Assembly (NCBI GenBank): GCA_013146195.2
Contig: CM028382.1
Span: forward strand, 54,882,526 to 54,946,525
Length of the DNA: 64,000 nt
Source of the DNA: Codonopsis lanceolata
Taxonomy: Eukaryota > Streptophyta > Magnoliopsida > Asterales > Campanulaceae
Reading direction: 5' to 3'
The notes beneath the pieces were generated by a model that did not search any database, was not told where the DNA came from, and saw nothing but the letters and a program-made list of their open reading frames with translations. Below, in pieces: positions 12,230 through 22,919 of this stretch (its first letter is position 1; every line of letters starts with the position of its first letter). The position numbers and the translations under genes are program-made.

Positions 12230-13223
12230 AGGAAAAGTGCTACATATGAACAAGTTTTGTTGTCATTCTCTCTTGGAACTATGAATATTTGGATTTCATG
12301 GATTGATCATGTGCAAAATGGCTTCCCTTGATAAATAGTGTGAAAAGTTCCTAGCGGCATGTTTTGTATAACTTGAAATAAAGTAGAGCTATACACCTAG
12401 GGAAATAAAGTACCTGTGGATTTTTGTTATGTGAAAAGTTTTGATCTTGGGAGAGTACGTAGTATGATTGAAAACAGAAAAGATATCAAAATTAATTATT
12501 GCTGAATGCACCTCCCAATGCAAATGCATCAGGAACTACATCTGATTGGTCTGGTCATTTTTCACATGTGTGTAATTGCATTTTGTCCATGTCTATTTTA
12601 CCCTTCTACATCATACTTTAGGCATAATTTTTGGACATGCATTGTTTGTGAAAGTATTAGCCTGTTGAATTTTTGTAAAATATGCAAATTAATTGACAAA
12701 AAATTTCATGTTGAAAATATTTAGTGGATGTCTAAACTTTGTGGGGGATAAAGAGATATTGAATTTTGGATATGGGTTGCTAAAGTATTGCTTGAGTTTG
12801 ATCAATTTTGGGGTGACATTTTATTGTGTTTTCTAAAAATTCTTGTATTTAATTGAGGAATCCTATTTTTTTTTTGAAAAGAAATCATTTTTTTAAATTC
12901 AATACTAACTATTTTATCTACACCTGTGTTCATGCCCTAAATACATGCGTTATGGACTTGTGTTTGATTTGGTCAATATTACCTCCTTTCAAAAATAAAA
13001 AATTCAACTTAATTATAATTGATCTCCTCATCTTCCATTGAATTATCCCCTAACGGCTAATTTGCTTAATTATAGCTCTCTGAAGGATTTTAATATCAGG
13101 CTGAAGAAATCAAGGTACACTCTTCCTCTCAAAAATTCTCTTTGGCAATTCTTCCCTCTTGTTGCTAAAATCGTGTGCCCCTCTTCTCTTCATCTCACAA
13201 TCTTCAAACCCTAACATGTTTCT
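12230..13223 (+). other. pol-env spacer of a Sirevirus-like element, no gene
   Basis: No coding region is supported. A purine-rich TTTGTGGGGGATAAAGAG at 12738-12756 resembles the extra polypurine tracts between pol and the env-like frame in Sireviruses. The junction with the truncated Tork element lies somewhere in 12,220-12,480 and cannot be fixed by eye. Confidence 0.4.
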
Positions 13224-15262
13224 ATGGCTTCAAACCCTTCCATTCCCTCAAACCCTAAAAACACAACAATCCTGACTATGAAGCTTCGAATACAGCTTCA
13301 CCCAAAGCTACATCTCCCGAAGTTCATGTGGCTAAACCCTATGTTTCTTCTGAAATCGTTCTAGCTGACCCCTTTCCTGAACCTCTTTCCAGCATCTTTC
13401 CTGGACATCAAGACAACGTGATAGATGTTGATAATCATGGGGACTTGAAATTTTTTCCCCAAATTGGAAACCCCTCGGTCAAAAAATCCAAAAGGTTAAG
13501 GGGAATCCCAACCAACTATGAGAACCCCTCTGATGCTGATGTTGCTAGGGCAAAAAAGCTCAAAGTTAATCCAGGCCAAATGGATGAGGAAATACAAATT
13601 CAATCTGACAGTGATGATGAGGACTTTGAACCCTCTGGTGACGGTTCTTAGTTTATGGTAGCTCCTTGTGCTTCTCCTTATCAAATTGGAAGTAGCTCTA
13701 GTGCGACATCACTTTTGGATGCTGCTAGTGATGTTCCTGAAGAAGAAAATTACCCAATTCCCTCTCCAAAAGCTATGTTCCAGAGTTACTCTCCTAGTCA
13801 GGCTCAAGATGTGGCTTCTCTTTCTATTTCTGTTGAAGAACCAAAGATTGAATTCTCTGGTAAGCAGCATACATTGGCTGAATTTATCCCCCCTCTACAA
13901 GGCCTAGCCATGTTCCCTCCACAAGTTCATCTGAGTTTGATGACAGCTCAGACAAAGATTTTGAGGAGAAAGATACCTCAGAAGAGAGTGATATTGCTCC
14001 AGCAAGAATACTCAGGAGCAGGACTATTCCTTTGACCAATGCATTTCGGTGAAGCTACATCCATGGTGCATTTCATTGAACTGGGAGTAGGTAATCCATC
14101 CTACCTTCCTTACTCAAGATTCCTCTATAAGATATAATTTAGGTAGAAGAGTAGTTGAGGAAAGGGTGATTCCCATAGAGGACTTAATTGCTCAAAACTT
14201 AGTTCAATTTTTTAATGATAGGAACCTACTGTCCACTCTCACATCTGTTGCCCCTTATGTTAAGGAACTGGTAATGGAATTCTATGCCAATCTAGAGAAA
14301 AGGATAACCTCTGTTGGTGATCCCTTTTTTGAGAAAATTTTTGTTAGGAATAGTTTGATAGAATTCTCCCATTCTCTCATTAATAAACATTGTGGGACAT
14401 CAAATGTGCGTGTGAGTGGCTTTATTAGTGACCTGAATATATGTATGAAAGAGCTGAGTGGTGGCCTCATCAAAAGTTGGCCAGGAAAAAAGTCTAAGGT
14501 CAACACAGTCAAATTGACCTTCTTTTACGTTGTTATGCATAAGATATGTTGTGCAAATTGGGCACCTACTTCAAATGTCAACTCTGTGACTGAGGAGCAT
14601 GCTAAATTGATGTATCTGATAGGCTTAGGATTGTCATTTAACTTTGGTGACTTGGTGTTTAAAAAGTTTGTTTCCTAGCTAAATCAGAAGGTAACAAGAG
14701 AATCCTTCCTTTCCCTCCCTCATTTACAGTCTTTTGATAGCCCAGAGAGTTGCACCAATGGAAAATGAAAGCCTTACCCCTGTCCTAGACCCTCTTCCCA
14801 TATCATCAAAACTATTAAAGGGTGATAGAATTAGAAACCTTCCATTTGTCTATTCCTTCACCCCATACTCAGAGTCTGCTCCTACTCCCTCTCAAGTTTT
14901 GCAACCAGTAGTTCCATCATCTGCAGCTGTTGTTACCAATACAGCTGGCAATGTACACAGCTGCATCTGCAGCTACATCAGGCCCTTCAGACCTTCCTGA
15001 TCTGTCATCTGGAGAAATTGCTTCAATAGCCATGTCCTTCATCAGCAACCATCTTGTACAAGTTAAGTCTTAGATAGCCTACCTTCTGACCTTGGAAGCT
15101 TAGTATACACCCTAGCTTGCCATCCATTCTGCTCCTTCCAACAATTCTGGTCAAATAAGGGGAGAGACAAGTGTTGTTGTTGCTAATGAAAATGATAATG
15201 AAGTTGAAGATGAAGCTATTGCAGATGATGCTGAAGATGATGATGAATCTAATTTTGTTTGA
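13224..15262 (+). pseudogene. env-like (plant transposon protein) pseudogene of a copia element
   Basis: The frame opens with ATG at 13224 (MASNPSIPSNP), shifts near 13270, and continues with an acidic Ser/Asp-rich section to a TAG at 13649. It resumes to about 14000, then in another frame (14130-14678) matches the domain known as putative plant transposon protein: YVKELVMEFYANL, an FVRNSLIEFS stretch, then KICCANWAPTSN and LGLSFNFGDLVF. A distal part ends in a strongly acidic tail and TGA at 15260-15262. Such frames lie 3' of pol in Sirevirus-type copia elements and are called envelope-like, but their function is unproven. At least three frame breaks make it inactive. Confidence 0.7.
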
Positions 15263-15436
15263 TTCATCATATGCCTTGTGGTTCTCAAAAACAATATTTA
15301 ATTTGTTTTGATATTTTGTTTTTTATGATGGATAATTTTTTCTATGGTTGCATCATTAGTTTATTCTAATTTGTGCTTAAGTGATGTGCTTTTATTTTAT
15401 AAACATATGCTCTGATTTTATATACTTGTACAAATT

Positions 15437-15446
15437 CAGGGGAAGA
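15437..15446 (+). other. Polypurine tract
   Basis: CAGGGGAAGA directly precedes the TG of the LTR at 15447, the normal plus-strand priming site of an LTR retrotransposon. It marks the LTR as a 3' LTR relative to the env-like frame. Confidence 0.7.
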
Positions 15447-16299
15447 TGTGATAATTCTAACCAATGTAGGTTAGATGGTTTAATTGGTGTTGAATAAACA
15501 CTTGTCATTTTATTTGACCAGAAAAGTTCAACAAATGGAGAAATTATAAGGGTAAAATAGGGACTTCATATTTTATTTAATTGTTCTTCCCTTTCTTGGT
15601 CTTAAAGTAATGGTAAAGTGTTACCATAATTAAATACTTCCAAAAGCACTCAATAGTCTATAATTAAGTTGGACAAAATTTTTGGTAAGATTCTTTTACT
15701 TAAATTAGGAAACCTATTTAGGAAACTAATTTTATTTCCTAATATTCTATGTTTCCTTTGAGTTATTTGATTTCTTGTATGTGTAGGTCTCTACCTCAAG
15801 TATAAATACAACCAGACCTCGTGCAGACACTAGCACGAAGACACAAAAAGATTTCATAAAGAGAAACTGAGAGTTTCGCTGCTGAAGTATTTTGGATTCA
15901 GCTTTGGATGCAGCTACATCACAAGCTGCATTGATCTGTTTGCTGTGTGTTTTCCTAGTTATTAGGAAACTTATTTTTCAATCTCACGTTTTCTATATAT
16001 ACTTTGTTTTTGTGGGTTTTTCTCTACAGACTTGATGTCTTGTTAAAGGTTTGGTATTTTGTTGATTTCACGTTTTGGTTTGTAAAACTCATAATCTAGT
16101 GAAATCTTTTTGCCATAGGGCTGGATCTACAAGCATAGCTTGTAGATTGTTTGATAAATTTCTGTGTTTAGTATTGCTTTATTAGATTAAAGACTTTCGT
16201 TATTTACTTGATTTATCTGGTCAATGCATCATTGGATGCAACTGCATCATAAGCTGCATTGACAGTTTCTTTGGAATCCTAACTACTATTGCACTTTCA
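15447..16299 (+). repeat. 853 bp LTR of the Sirevirus-like copia element
   Basis: It starts TGTGATAATTCTAACC and ends CTATTGCACTTTCA. A TATAAATA box lies at 15801, and CTTGTAGAT/GCTGCATTG repeats follow in R/U5. The left flank is a polypurine tract. The right flank is a primer-binding site, which should follow only a 5' LTR. This LTR therefore serves two internal regions, or is the joint of a rearrangement. Confidence 0.75.
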
Positions 16300-16301
16300 A
16301 T

Positions 16302-16313
16302 TGGTATCAGAGT
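16302..16313 (+). other. Primer-binding site (initiator Met tRNA) after the LTR
   Basis: TGGTATCAGAGT lies two bases after the LTR end, matching the 3' end of initiator tRNA-Met over 11 of 12 positions. Confidence 0.8.
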
Positions 16314-16319
16314 CACTAA

Positions 16320-17126
16320 GAGAAGATTTTAGTTATATATATAATTAGAATCTTCTTGGAGGTACTGATTCTAGTCTTTTAGATCTACAGATCTGGTGGC
16401 GTAGTTTTAGTTATTTAGGTTTTTGACTCCCTAGTTTAGAGTATTATGTTATCCCCACCCCAACTGTATTTGTGTGTGTGTGGGATAGAAACTTTGTATT
16501 TAACTAGGAATAATTTCTGGGTTGTAATATTTATTTGAGATCTTTGTTTCTGTATGCATTCGATCCGGGTTATACGTGGAGTATAACCACAACATATACA
16601 TTGTTTGATACCAGATGATGCATGCATTTTTCATCTTATGCATAAAATTACACCGTAGCGATTTGATGAAAATATCGCGAACTAAAGTTGTCAAAAATCC
16701 ATCAAAGTGTATAGGACACAATTTTTTCCTAAATTTAAATCTTTTATTTTTTAATCTTTGGCAACAAATCATCGTCATTAAAAATGATCCTCTCTTCTCC
16801 TTCAAGATGATAACAAATCCTTTCCCCTACTTGATGTGTGAGGACAATTTTACCATCTTATTTCACAAGAAGTCTAAGACATGTGATGCGAAAGTACAGG
16901 AAGAATAAACTAAGTTTGAGAAAGAAGGATATGTACTCTTATAGTACCCTTCGTTCCTTAAAAATCCATCTTCTTTTTCTTTTTGGTCTTTTTCAATTAG
17001 AATGTCCACTTATGAAATATATATATTTTTAATATTACCCATACCACTTTATCATCATTCTATTCTTACCTTAAGCGATGGATCCTACTCCCACATCATT
17101 AAAAGCACTCAATGTCCATAGGTTAA
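16320..17126. other. Truncated element leader and AT-rich sequence, no gene
   Basis: About 100-150 bp after the primer site look like a copia leader, but no gag frame follows. From about 16480 there is a short GT run and AT-rich sequence. Open frames of about 100 codons on both strands around 16500-16900 show no recognisable domain and overlap each other, so they are not called. Confidence 0.4.
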
Positions 17127-17134
17127 GTTCAAAT

Positions 17135-17765
17135 TAGGGGTGTAAATCGGAACCATTAAATCATGGAATCGAACCGAATCGAATCAAGTCAGTCGGTTTG
17201 GTTCGGTTTTGATCGAAGACGGTTCGGTTTCGGTTTTCAAAAATTGGAAAACCACACAGTTCGGTTCGATTCACGATTTTTCGTATTAAACCAAACCAAC
17301 CTATATATTTTTATTTATTTATTATATAATATATATTATATAATAAATATTATATTACATTTATTAACTATTTTGAACATTTGATTTATTCATAATATAT
17401 GTATGTATATATAAACACATACTAAACCAAACAAAATATTGATTGTTGGAAAACTATTATCTCTTGCATTGTTTGTGTTTATTTTAGAATTTGTATTGTT
17501 TTATTTATAATAATTTGTTGTTAGTAGGTAATTTCATAATTTTGAATTTAATTCCAAATTAAAATCTTATTTTTATTGTTATTTTTAATGTTGGTTAATT
17601 TCATTAAAAATAATATATATAAACCACAAAACCGAACCAAACCAAGTGGTTCGGTTCGGTTCGGTTTCAAATCTTTTTCGGTTCGGTTCGGTTTGAGATT
17701 TTTGGAGCCGTTATGAGACGGTTCGGTTTGTGGTTTTGGCCTAAACCGAACCACTTACACCCCTA
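17135..17765. mobile_element. Non-autonomous hAT-like element with CGGTT-rich ends, copy 1
   Basis: The 631 bp element has TIRs TAGGGGTGTAAATCGG and CTTACACCCCTA and a perfect 8 bp duplication GTTCAAAT (17127-17134 and 17766-17773). Subterminal regions are dense in TCGGTT/AACCGA repeats, typical of hAT subterminal transposase-binding arrays. The core is AT-rich with no coding. A second copy lies inverted at 38141-38822. Confidence 0.9.
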
Positions 17766-17825
17766 GTTCAAATTGTCATCCTTAACTAGAAATCGAAGCA
17801 ATGCGCCCCCTCATATTTTCTTTAA

Positions 17826-19477
17826 GGGTGAATTACCCAAATCGTCCATGTACTTTACATATTTTTTCAAATTCGTCTCAAATTCCTAAAATTCGTCATT
17901 CTATTAAAGCTTGTGATGCAATTGGTCCTTCCGTCTAATTTTGTTACTATTTTTCCGTTAGGTTAACGCACGTGTGTCTCACGTGATATTGGATAGGGGT
18001 AAAATTATTGATTTGATTCTTTTTTTTAAAAGACAAAAATATCAGAATGTTTTTGTTTTTTATAAACTAGATATAAGGGTACCAATGTAATTAGCCAAAT
18101 TGATTTTTTTTTTAAATCCTTTCTCCCTTGTTTCATTCCTTCCATTCAACATGGTTGTCGGTTCCCTAAACAGAAATTAAATTCCTTCGAGTTTAATATA
18201 AAAATTCAAAAAGATGCAACTAACAATGGCATATATACACAGTATGTGTCTCCATTATTTCTTGCCTTTGATTCCTTCCTTTTGTTCAAAGGAAATTCTT
18301 AGCAGTCCCATCTCTACAATCAAACTGGATTCCCCCTCACTATGTGCCTCCACCCTTTCTTGTCTTTGATCAGGAAAGATTGTTTGAAGAGGAATGGTAG
18401 GCTTTGTCGACAGCTATCGGTGGAATTCAGGGTCTGAACAAAAGAAGTTGTAAAATGGTGAAATCGCTACAGCTAAAATTCCATCCTCCCACTCTCCCTT
18501 TTTCCTCGACCGTGAAATCGCAGAGTCCACACTAGCCACGATAGTGTAATTTTCGAGCCCCCCCCCCCGCCTTTTGAAAACCCAACTCGAGGGAGCACCC
18601 ACTCGCCTTCATCCATGGCAAATTCCGATGGTTCGCCGGATTTAAAATCTCAAAAAAAAAATCCAGATCTATCACTAGATTTGTAAACCCATGTTATAAT
18701 TGCTCTAAATTACTTACTAGATCCATGGTCAACGCTGCTTGGCCGGCATCCATGGAAGGTTGGCCGAAAAACAGAGCATACTATGTTATTTGAATGTTAA
18801 ATGGTTATTGCCTTATTGTTGGCGGAATGGGTGGCGGTGGATCTGGAGCAAATATTCAAGTTTGTGTCGGTATTCATGGGTTGGTGACCGGAAGGATTGG
18901 CCGGCATAATGGGAAGTGTGGCTGGAATTTTTTTCTGCAGATCTTCAAGAGTTTCTGCAGAAGATTTTTTTTTTGTCTGGGAGATGTTGGAGAAACCTAT
19001 TTTTTAAAAAATGTTATATACAAAATAATCTGTATATATTGTATACGTGATAACCTGTTATATACAAAATGTTATATACAAACCATTTTTTTCTCCAACA
19101 TTATACTTGTAATAACATGTAATAAGATTTTCTGCACATCTTCAAAAAAAAATTGCCTCATGCGTTTTTGCAGGCTTTCTGGAGAAGATGAAGGGATGAA
19201 TTGCAATTTGCAATTGCACCCCCTTCCCTAACCTCAAAATTCAGATTAATTTGTTTGGTCCTCGTACTTTTTTTAGGGTGTGGATAAAATGACTATTTTA
19301 TCCTGAGCCAATGTCACGTGAGACACACGTGTGTTGACCTAACAAAAAAAACAAAAGTGGACGAAATGACCATTTCCGTCAAAAAAATTTCTACAAGGAC
19401 CAATAAGGTTCGATTTTTTTTCAAGGTCAAAATTGAAAAAAGTGGTAAAGTACATGGACGATTTGAGTAATTCACCC
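17826..19477. mobile_element. Mutator-like element (non-autonomous), 1.65 kb
   Basis: Long inverted repeats of about 190 bp begin GGGTGAATTACCCAAATCG (left) and, on the complement, GGGTGAATTACTCAAATCG (right). They are flanked by a perfect 9 bp duplication TTTCTTTAA (17817-17825 and 19478-19486), the Mutator hallmark. The inner 1.2 kb is richer in GC and contains CCGGC/GGCGG patches. It could be captured host sequence (Pack-MULE style) but shows no identifiable protein. Frames at 18414-18602 (minus) and 18794-19231 (plus) are not convincing. Confidence 0.9.
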
Positions 19478-19865
19478 TTTCTTTAATCGCACATGTTGTT
19501 TATGCAGTGCCATTTGAGTTGATGAAAATGTCCACCTAAGACTTGCGCGACCATCTTTATATTTTTACCATAATGTCCTTTATATTTCAATTAACTATCT
19601 TACCATTAACCATAAGTAATTAAGATATCTATATGGGTAAATTATATATTACCCCGTCAACACCAAAAGAACATTATGATTAAAAAAATGAAATATAATC
19701 ACATGAGTTTCAAGTAGACACTTTTCGTCAACGTAAAAGGCAATTCCAAAATAGGTGTGATTAAAGAAAACATAATAATTGAGGGGCACATTTCTTCAAT
19801 TAATAGTTAAGGGGGACAATTTGAACCTAACTCATGGTCAATGATGTGTATTTGTAATTTTTCTT

Positions 19866-19998
19866 AGAAAATTTTATTCACAATTTAAGTGTCAAAAATA
19901 TTTTTTTACTATGAGCTTAAAAAATGACATGAATTCAATTGGTCTAACACCACTAAAAGACATTTTAAGAGAATCAACAAGAAAAAAAAAAATTACTT
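19866..19998 (+). repeat. Dispersed repeat, copy 1
   Basis: This segment (core GTGTCAAAAATAnTTTTTT, then AATTGGTCTAACA and ATTTTAAGAG) matches 26353-26483 with many substitutions and small gaps. No TIRs were recognised. Confidence 0.5.
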
Positions 19999-20011
19999 GA
20001 ATTCAGGGATG

Positions 20012-20322
20012 GTAAAAGTAATGATAACAGTGAGAGGAGGAATCTGACAAAAAAAATCAAATTCAGAGATGAAATAAATAGATTTTAAAACCCTACGACC
20101 AAACTTAAAGTTTGGGTTAAATCGAGGGACCAAATTATATATTAATCATAAGGGTAATTTAGTTACATTGTAAAAAAAAATAGACGGAAAATGTAGCAAT
20201 AATGGTGGAAGGGGGAATCTGACAAAAAAACTCGAATTCAGGGACCAAATGGATAAGCTTCAAACCTCTAGGACCAAACTTAAAATTTGGGTTAAATCGA
20301 GGGACCAAATTATATATTAATC
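20012..20322 (+). repeat. Tandem duplication of about 140 bp
   Basis: Two copies (about 20012-20150 and 20186-20322) share GGAATCTGACAAAAAAA and, near their ends, GGGTTAAATCGAGGGACC followed by AAATTATATATTAATC. The surrounding 19487-20397 region has no gene. Confidence 0.7.
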
Positions 20323-20406
20323 CACAGATTTATCCACTTATTCTTGTGTCAAACGAAGAATAACAAATAATTGGATCTTTGATGGGTAATGGATTTATAT
20401 ATAGAA

Positions 20407-21612
20407 GGGGCCAAATTATGAAGAGAGAAAAAACTCCGATGTATCCACCTAATCTCAAAGTCCCCCCCACATACGAAGTATGCCTATATGGTACCTAATG
20501 TTATCATTTGTTTCATGTTGCCCTTTTCCTGTTAGTGACCGTTATGAAATTCCCGTTAAATGTCATGTAAGCGTACCGTGCGGGGTATTTTTGTCATTTG
20601 ATTCTGGGGTGCAAAAGGGAATTTGAATGTTATTTCATTATTTAGTTAAATATTTGATATTAAAGATATTTTTAAATTTAAAATTATTTTATAAAATCTA
20701 AAACAAATTATAAAATTGGGATTCAATGTATGGGTGCAAGGGTTTAAAAAAACCCTAAATTGAGTCTGCGATCTCTCTATCTTCCTTCCTTCGCCCAGTT
20801 CGCTCAACCCTCTCACCTTGCACAAATCTTCTTCCCTCTCTCCGGCCATCATTTGTCATCTCTTCTCTAGCTTTCATCATTTCACTATGGTTTTGATGTC
20901 TACATCTAGTCGTCCCCTGCTTCAGCCTTGGTTCCACCACCATTTTCAGCTTCGGTCATCTTTCCTACGTCCAACGATCCTTTATTGCCGCACCAACTCC
21001 TAGCATCTCACCATCTTTACCTTGTCGTCATCTCCAGCCATCTCCCATCATCACAAGTCACCTCATCGTCTTAGGCCAATGCTTCTTCCATTGCTCGTTT
21101 CTTTCTCCATCTCTCTTCCCCAAATCCAGCAAATCAACTTCATCCACAGCAATCTCCCACAACCATCGGTTGCCTTCTTCGCTCCAATTTCGTTCAAGCC
21201 TTCATCATCTCTGAATCCATCCCCATCTCCGGTCAAAGCCGCATCTGTCTCTATTCAAAACCCACCCAACTCTGATTGTCGTCTCTATCTCCGCCTAAAG
21301 AACTAGTTCTCTCAAGTATCTACATATTTGGGTTTGGAATAAAATAATACCTAAAAATAATGTATAATGTAATAATTGTAATAATTAAAATAAGTCGAAG
21401 TATATTTACACCAAATGACACCCTGGAATCAAATGATAAAAATGCCCCGCAAGTATAGGCTCACGTGGCACTTAATGAGAATTTTATAACGGCCACTAAC
21501 GAGAGGGGGCAACATGGAACAAATGGTAACATTAGGTACCACATAGGCACACTATGTATGTTGGGGAACATTGGGATTGGGTGGATACATAGGGGGGGGT
21601 CATAATTTGGCC
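20407..21612. mobile_element. Mutator-like element (non-autonomous), 1.2 kb
   Basis: Inverted repeats of about 200 bp begin GGCCAAATTATGA at both ends and carry the block GGTACCTAATGTTANCATTTG in each arm. A 9-10 bp duplication TATATAGAA(G) flanks it at 20398-20406 and 21613-21621. The centre (20760-21310) is unusually pyrimidine/C-rich, with TCATC/CCATC repeats, and may be captured sequence. Overlapping frames there lack domains. Confidence 0.85.
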
Positions 21613-21673
21613 TATATAGAAGTAGTCGATTGATGCTAGTTATTAGTACGTGCATAAGGGGTCTTTAGTTAAT

Positions 21674-21801
21674 GGCAAAAACTTTTGTAAGACGAATCCT
21701 ACTCACCCGACCCACCGTGTGTTGGTGGGTTGAGCCGTGAGACAGTGGAGCTCTGTCTTACGAATTAAGATATGTAAGATAGTCTTACTAGAGACGTACT
21801 C
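21674..21801. mobile_element. 128 bp MITE, GTAAGAC family
   Basis: It is flanked by a perfect 9 bp duplication TTAGTTAAT (21665-21673 and 21802-21810). The inside is built of TGTAAGACGAA...GTAAGATAGTCTTAC arms. Related copies are near 26019-26172 and 43400-43560. The 9 bp duplication suggests a Mutator-related MITE. Confidence 0.75.
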
Positions 21802-22096
21802 TTAGTTAATTACGTGGTGTAAGAGTTTGGCGAGGTGGGGGCTGTATATAATTAGTCAATCAATGGTAGTTATATTACATAGGGGCATTAGCTACGATGC
21901 ATTAGTGTTTGGCAAGGTGGTGGCTTTATAGAATTAATAACCAAGAAGATGCAAGTTTATTAGCCCTAACACGATGTTAAAGCGAGGATTTTGTTAGTTT
22001 AGAGGTTAAAAAAATAAATTTGAGGGTTAAAATCATAAAATGGGATAAAAAGGATTCCTAAAACATAAAAGGTAAAAGTGGATACCGTTTTCTTTT

Positions 22097-22581
22097 TGAT
22101 ATGCACCAAGATATTTGACCCAAAAGAGTAGCCCAAAAGAGTATTCCAAAAAACATATTTAGAAGATTGGGCCAAGCCCATACCCGAAATGAGAGGCTCA
22201 ATCCCAACATGTGAAGATAGCCTATTAATATAAATATGGGGAAACCTCCCCACATTGGAACCGGTCTCTTCTTCCCTAGCAAAAGAGAAAAGGAGTAACC
22301 CTCCCTCACTCTCCCCCTCTTGGTTTACATACAAAAACACATATATCTCCATTTTATCTGTCTCAAACACACAAAGACAGATACACAATACTGATTATCA
22401 CACCGGAGGGTTTTGGGGGACACCCTCACCGGCTCACAGTGCCTCATTTTGCAGATTTTACAAGCCAGATATCCTACCACGACTACCACCACCGAACCAC
22501 GACTCCGACGACCCCGATGTGACGTCACTTTCGACACCCCGGACACGACACGACAATGTCACCACATTTTTGGCGTGATAA
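22097..22581 (+). mobile_element. Small LTR-type element (solo LTR or TRIM-like), 485 bp
   Basis: It starts TGATATGCACCAAG and ends GGCGTGATAA, with a 5 bp duplication CTTTT (22092-22096 and 22582-22586). The duplicated paralogue at about 36250-36258 shows the uninterrupted site (GTTTTCTTTTATTT), which confirms the insertion. A TATAAATA box lies at 22229-22240, followed by R-like sequence. Frames in its C-rich 3' half are not genes. Confidence 0.75.
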
Positions 22582-22599
22582 CTTTTATTTAATAGTAAT

Positions 22600-22915
22600 A
22601 AAAGATAATTTTATGTGAATAAAGTGGTAAAAAAAAAAGTGGTAAAGTAACTCTTTTTTTCAAAACTAAAAAATAAATCAAATAAGGGTCATAAGGTCAC
22701 AAGGTACGCACTCTAAAATACTACACACTTCCTAAAGCAATTTTTTGTTATTATTCTCTTCTCACATGTATATTGATTCTCACACCGAATAGGGTTTGTA
22801 AGGACACCCCTTGCCCAGTTATTGTGTTATTTTGTACACGTGATGTTCGTGATTTTCGCTAGACATCCATATTATTCTCCATTGCACCCCTATAGAAAAT
22901 CTGGCATATCAGAGC
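22600..22915 (+). other. Decayed LTR-element fragment with primer-site-like motif
   Basis: 22765-22830 (GATTCTCACACCGAATAGGG, GGACACCCCTTGCCC) resembles 22392-22440 of the neighbouring LTR-type element. 22901-22916 reads GGCATATCAGAGCCAT, close to a Met-tRNA primer site. No gag follows. Confidence 0.4.
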
Positions 22916-22919
22916 CATT

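Larger units (their letters stand above)
3325..12230 (+). mobile_element. Ty1/copia retrotransposon, Tork/TNT1-type, dead and nested
   Basis: The order is LTR, Met-tRNA primer site, gag, protease, integrase, reverse transcriptase, RNase H; integrase before RT defines copia. Two younger insertions split it: a gypsy-type solo LTR (about 4724-8956) and a hAT MITE (11471-12025). Removing both restores homology across each junction, which proves nesting order. The 3' LTR is missing: the element stops near 12,220-12,400 and gives way to Sirevirus-like sequence. Several stops and frameshifts and two lost catalytic Asp codons make it non-functional. Confidence 0.85.
21613..22680 (+). repeat. Segmental duplication, copy A
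   Basis: Blocks AGTAGTCGATTGATGCTAG (21622), GCATTAGTnTTnnnnANGGTGGTGGC (about 21900-21930), AGAAGATGCAAGTTTA (21946) and AAAATCATAAAATGGGA (22029) through GTGGTAAAGTAACT recur in the same order at 33366-36330. Copy A carries its own insertions: a MITE (21674-21801) and an LTR-type element (22097-22581). Confidence 0.8.

Noticed and set aside
17640..17700. CGGTTCGGTTCGGTT run as a possible telomere-like repeat
   Set aside because: It is the subterminal array of the hAT-like element at 17135-17765, and the unit is not a telomere repeat.
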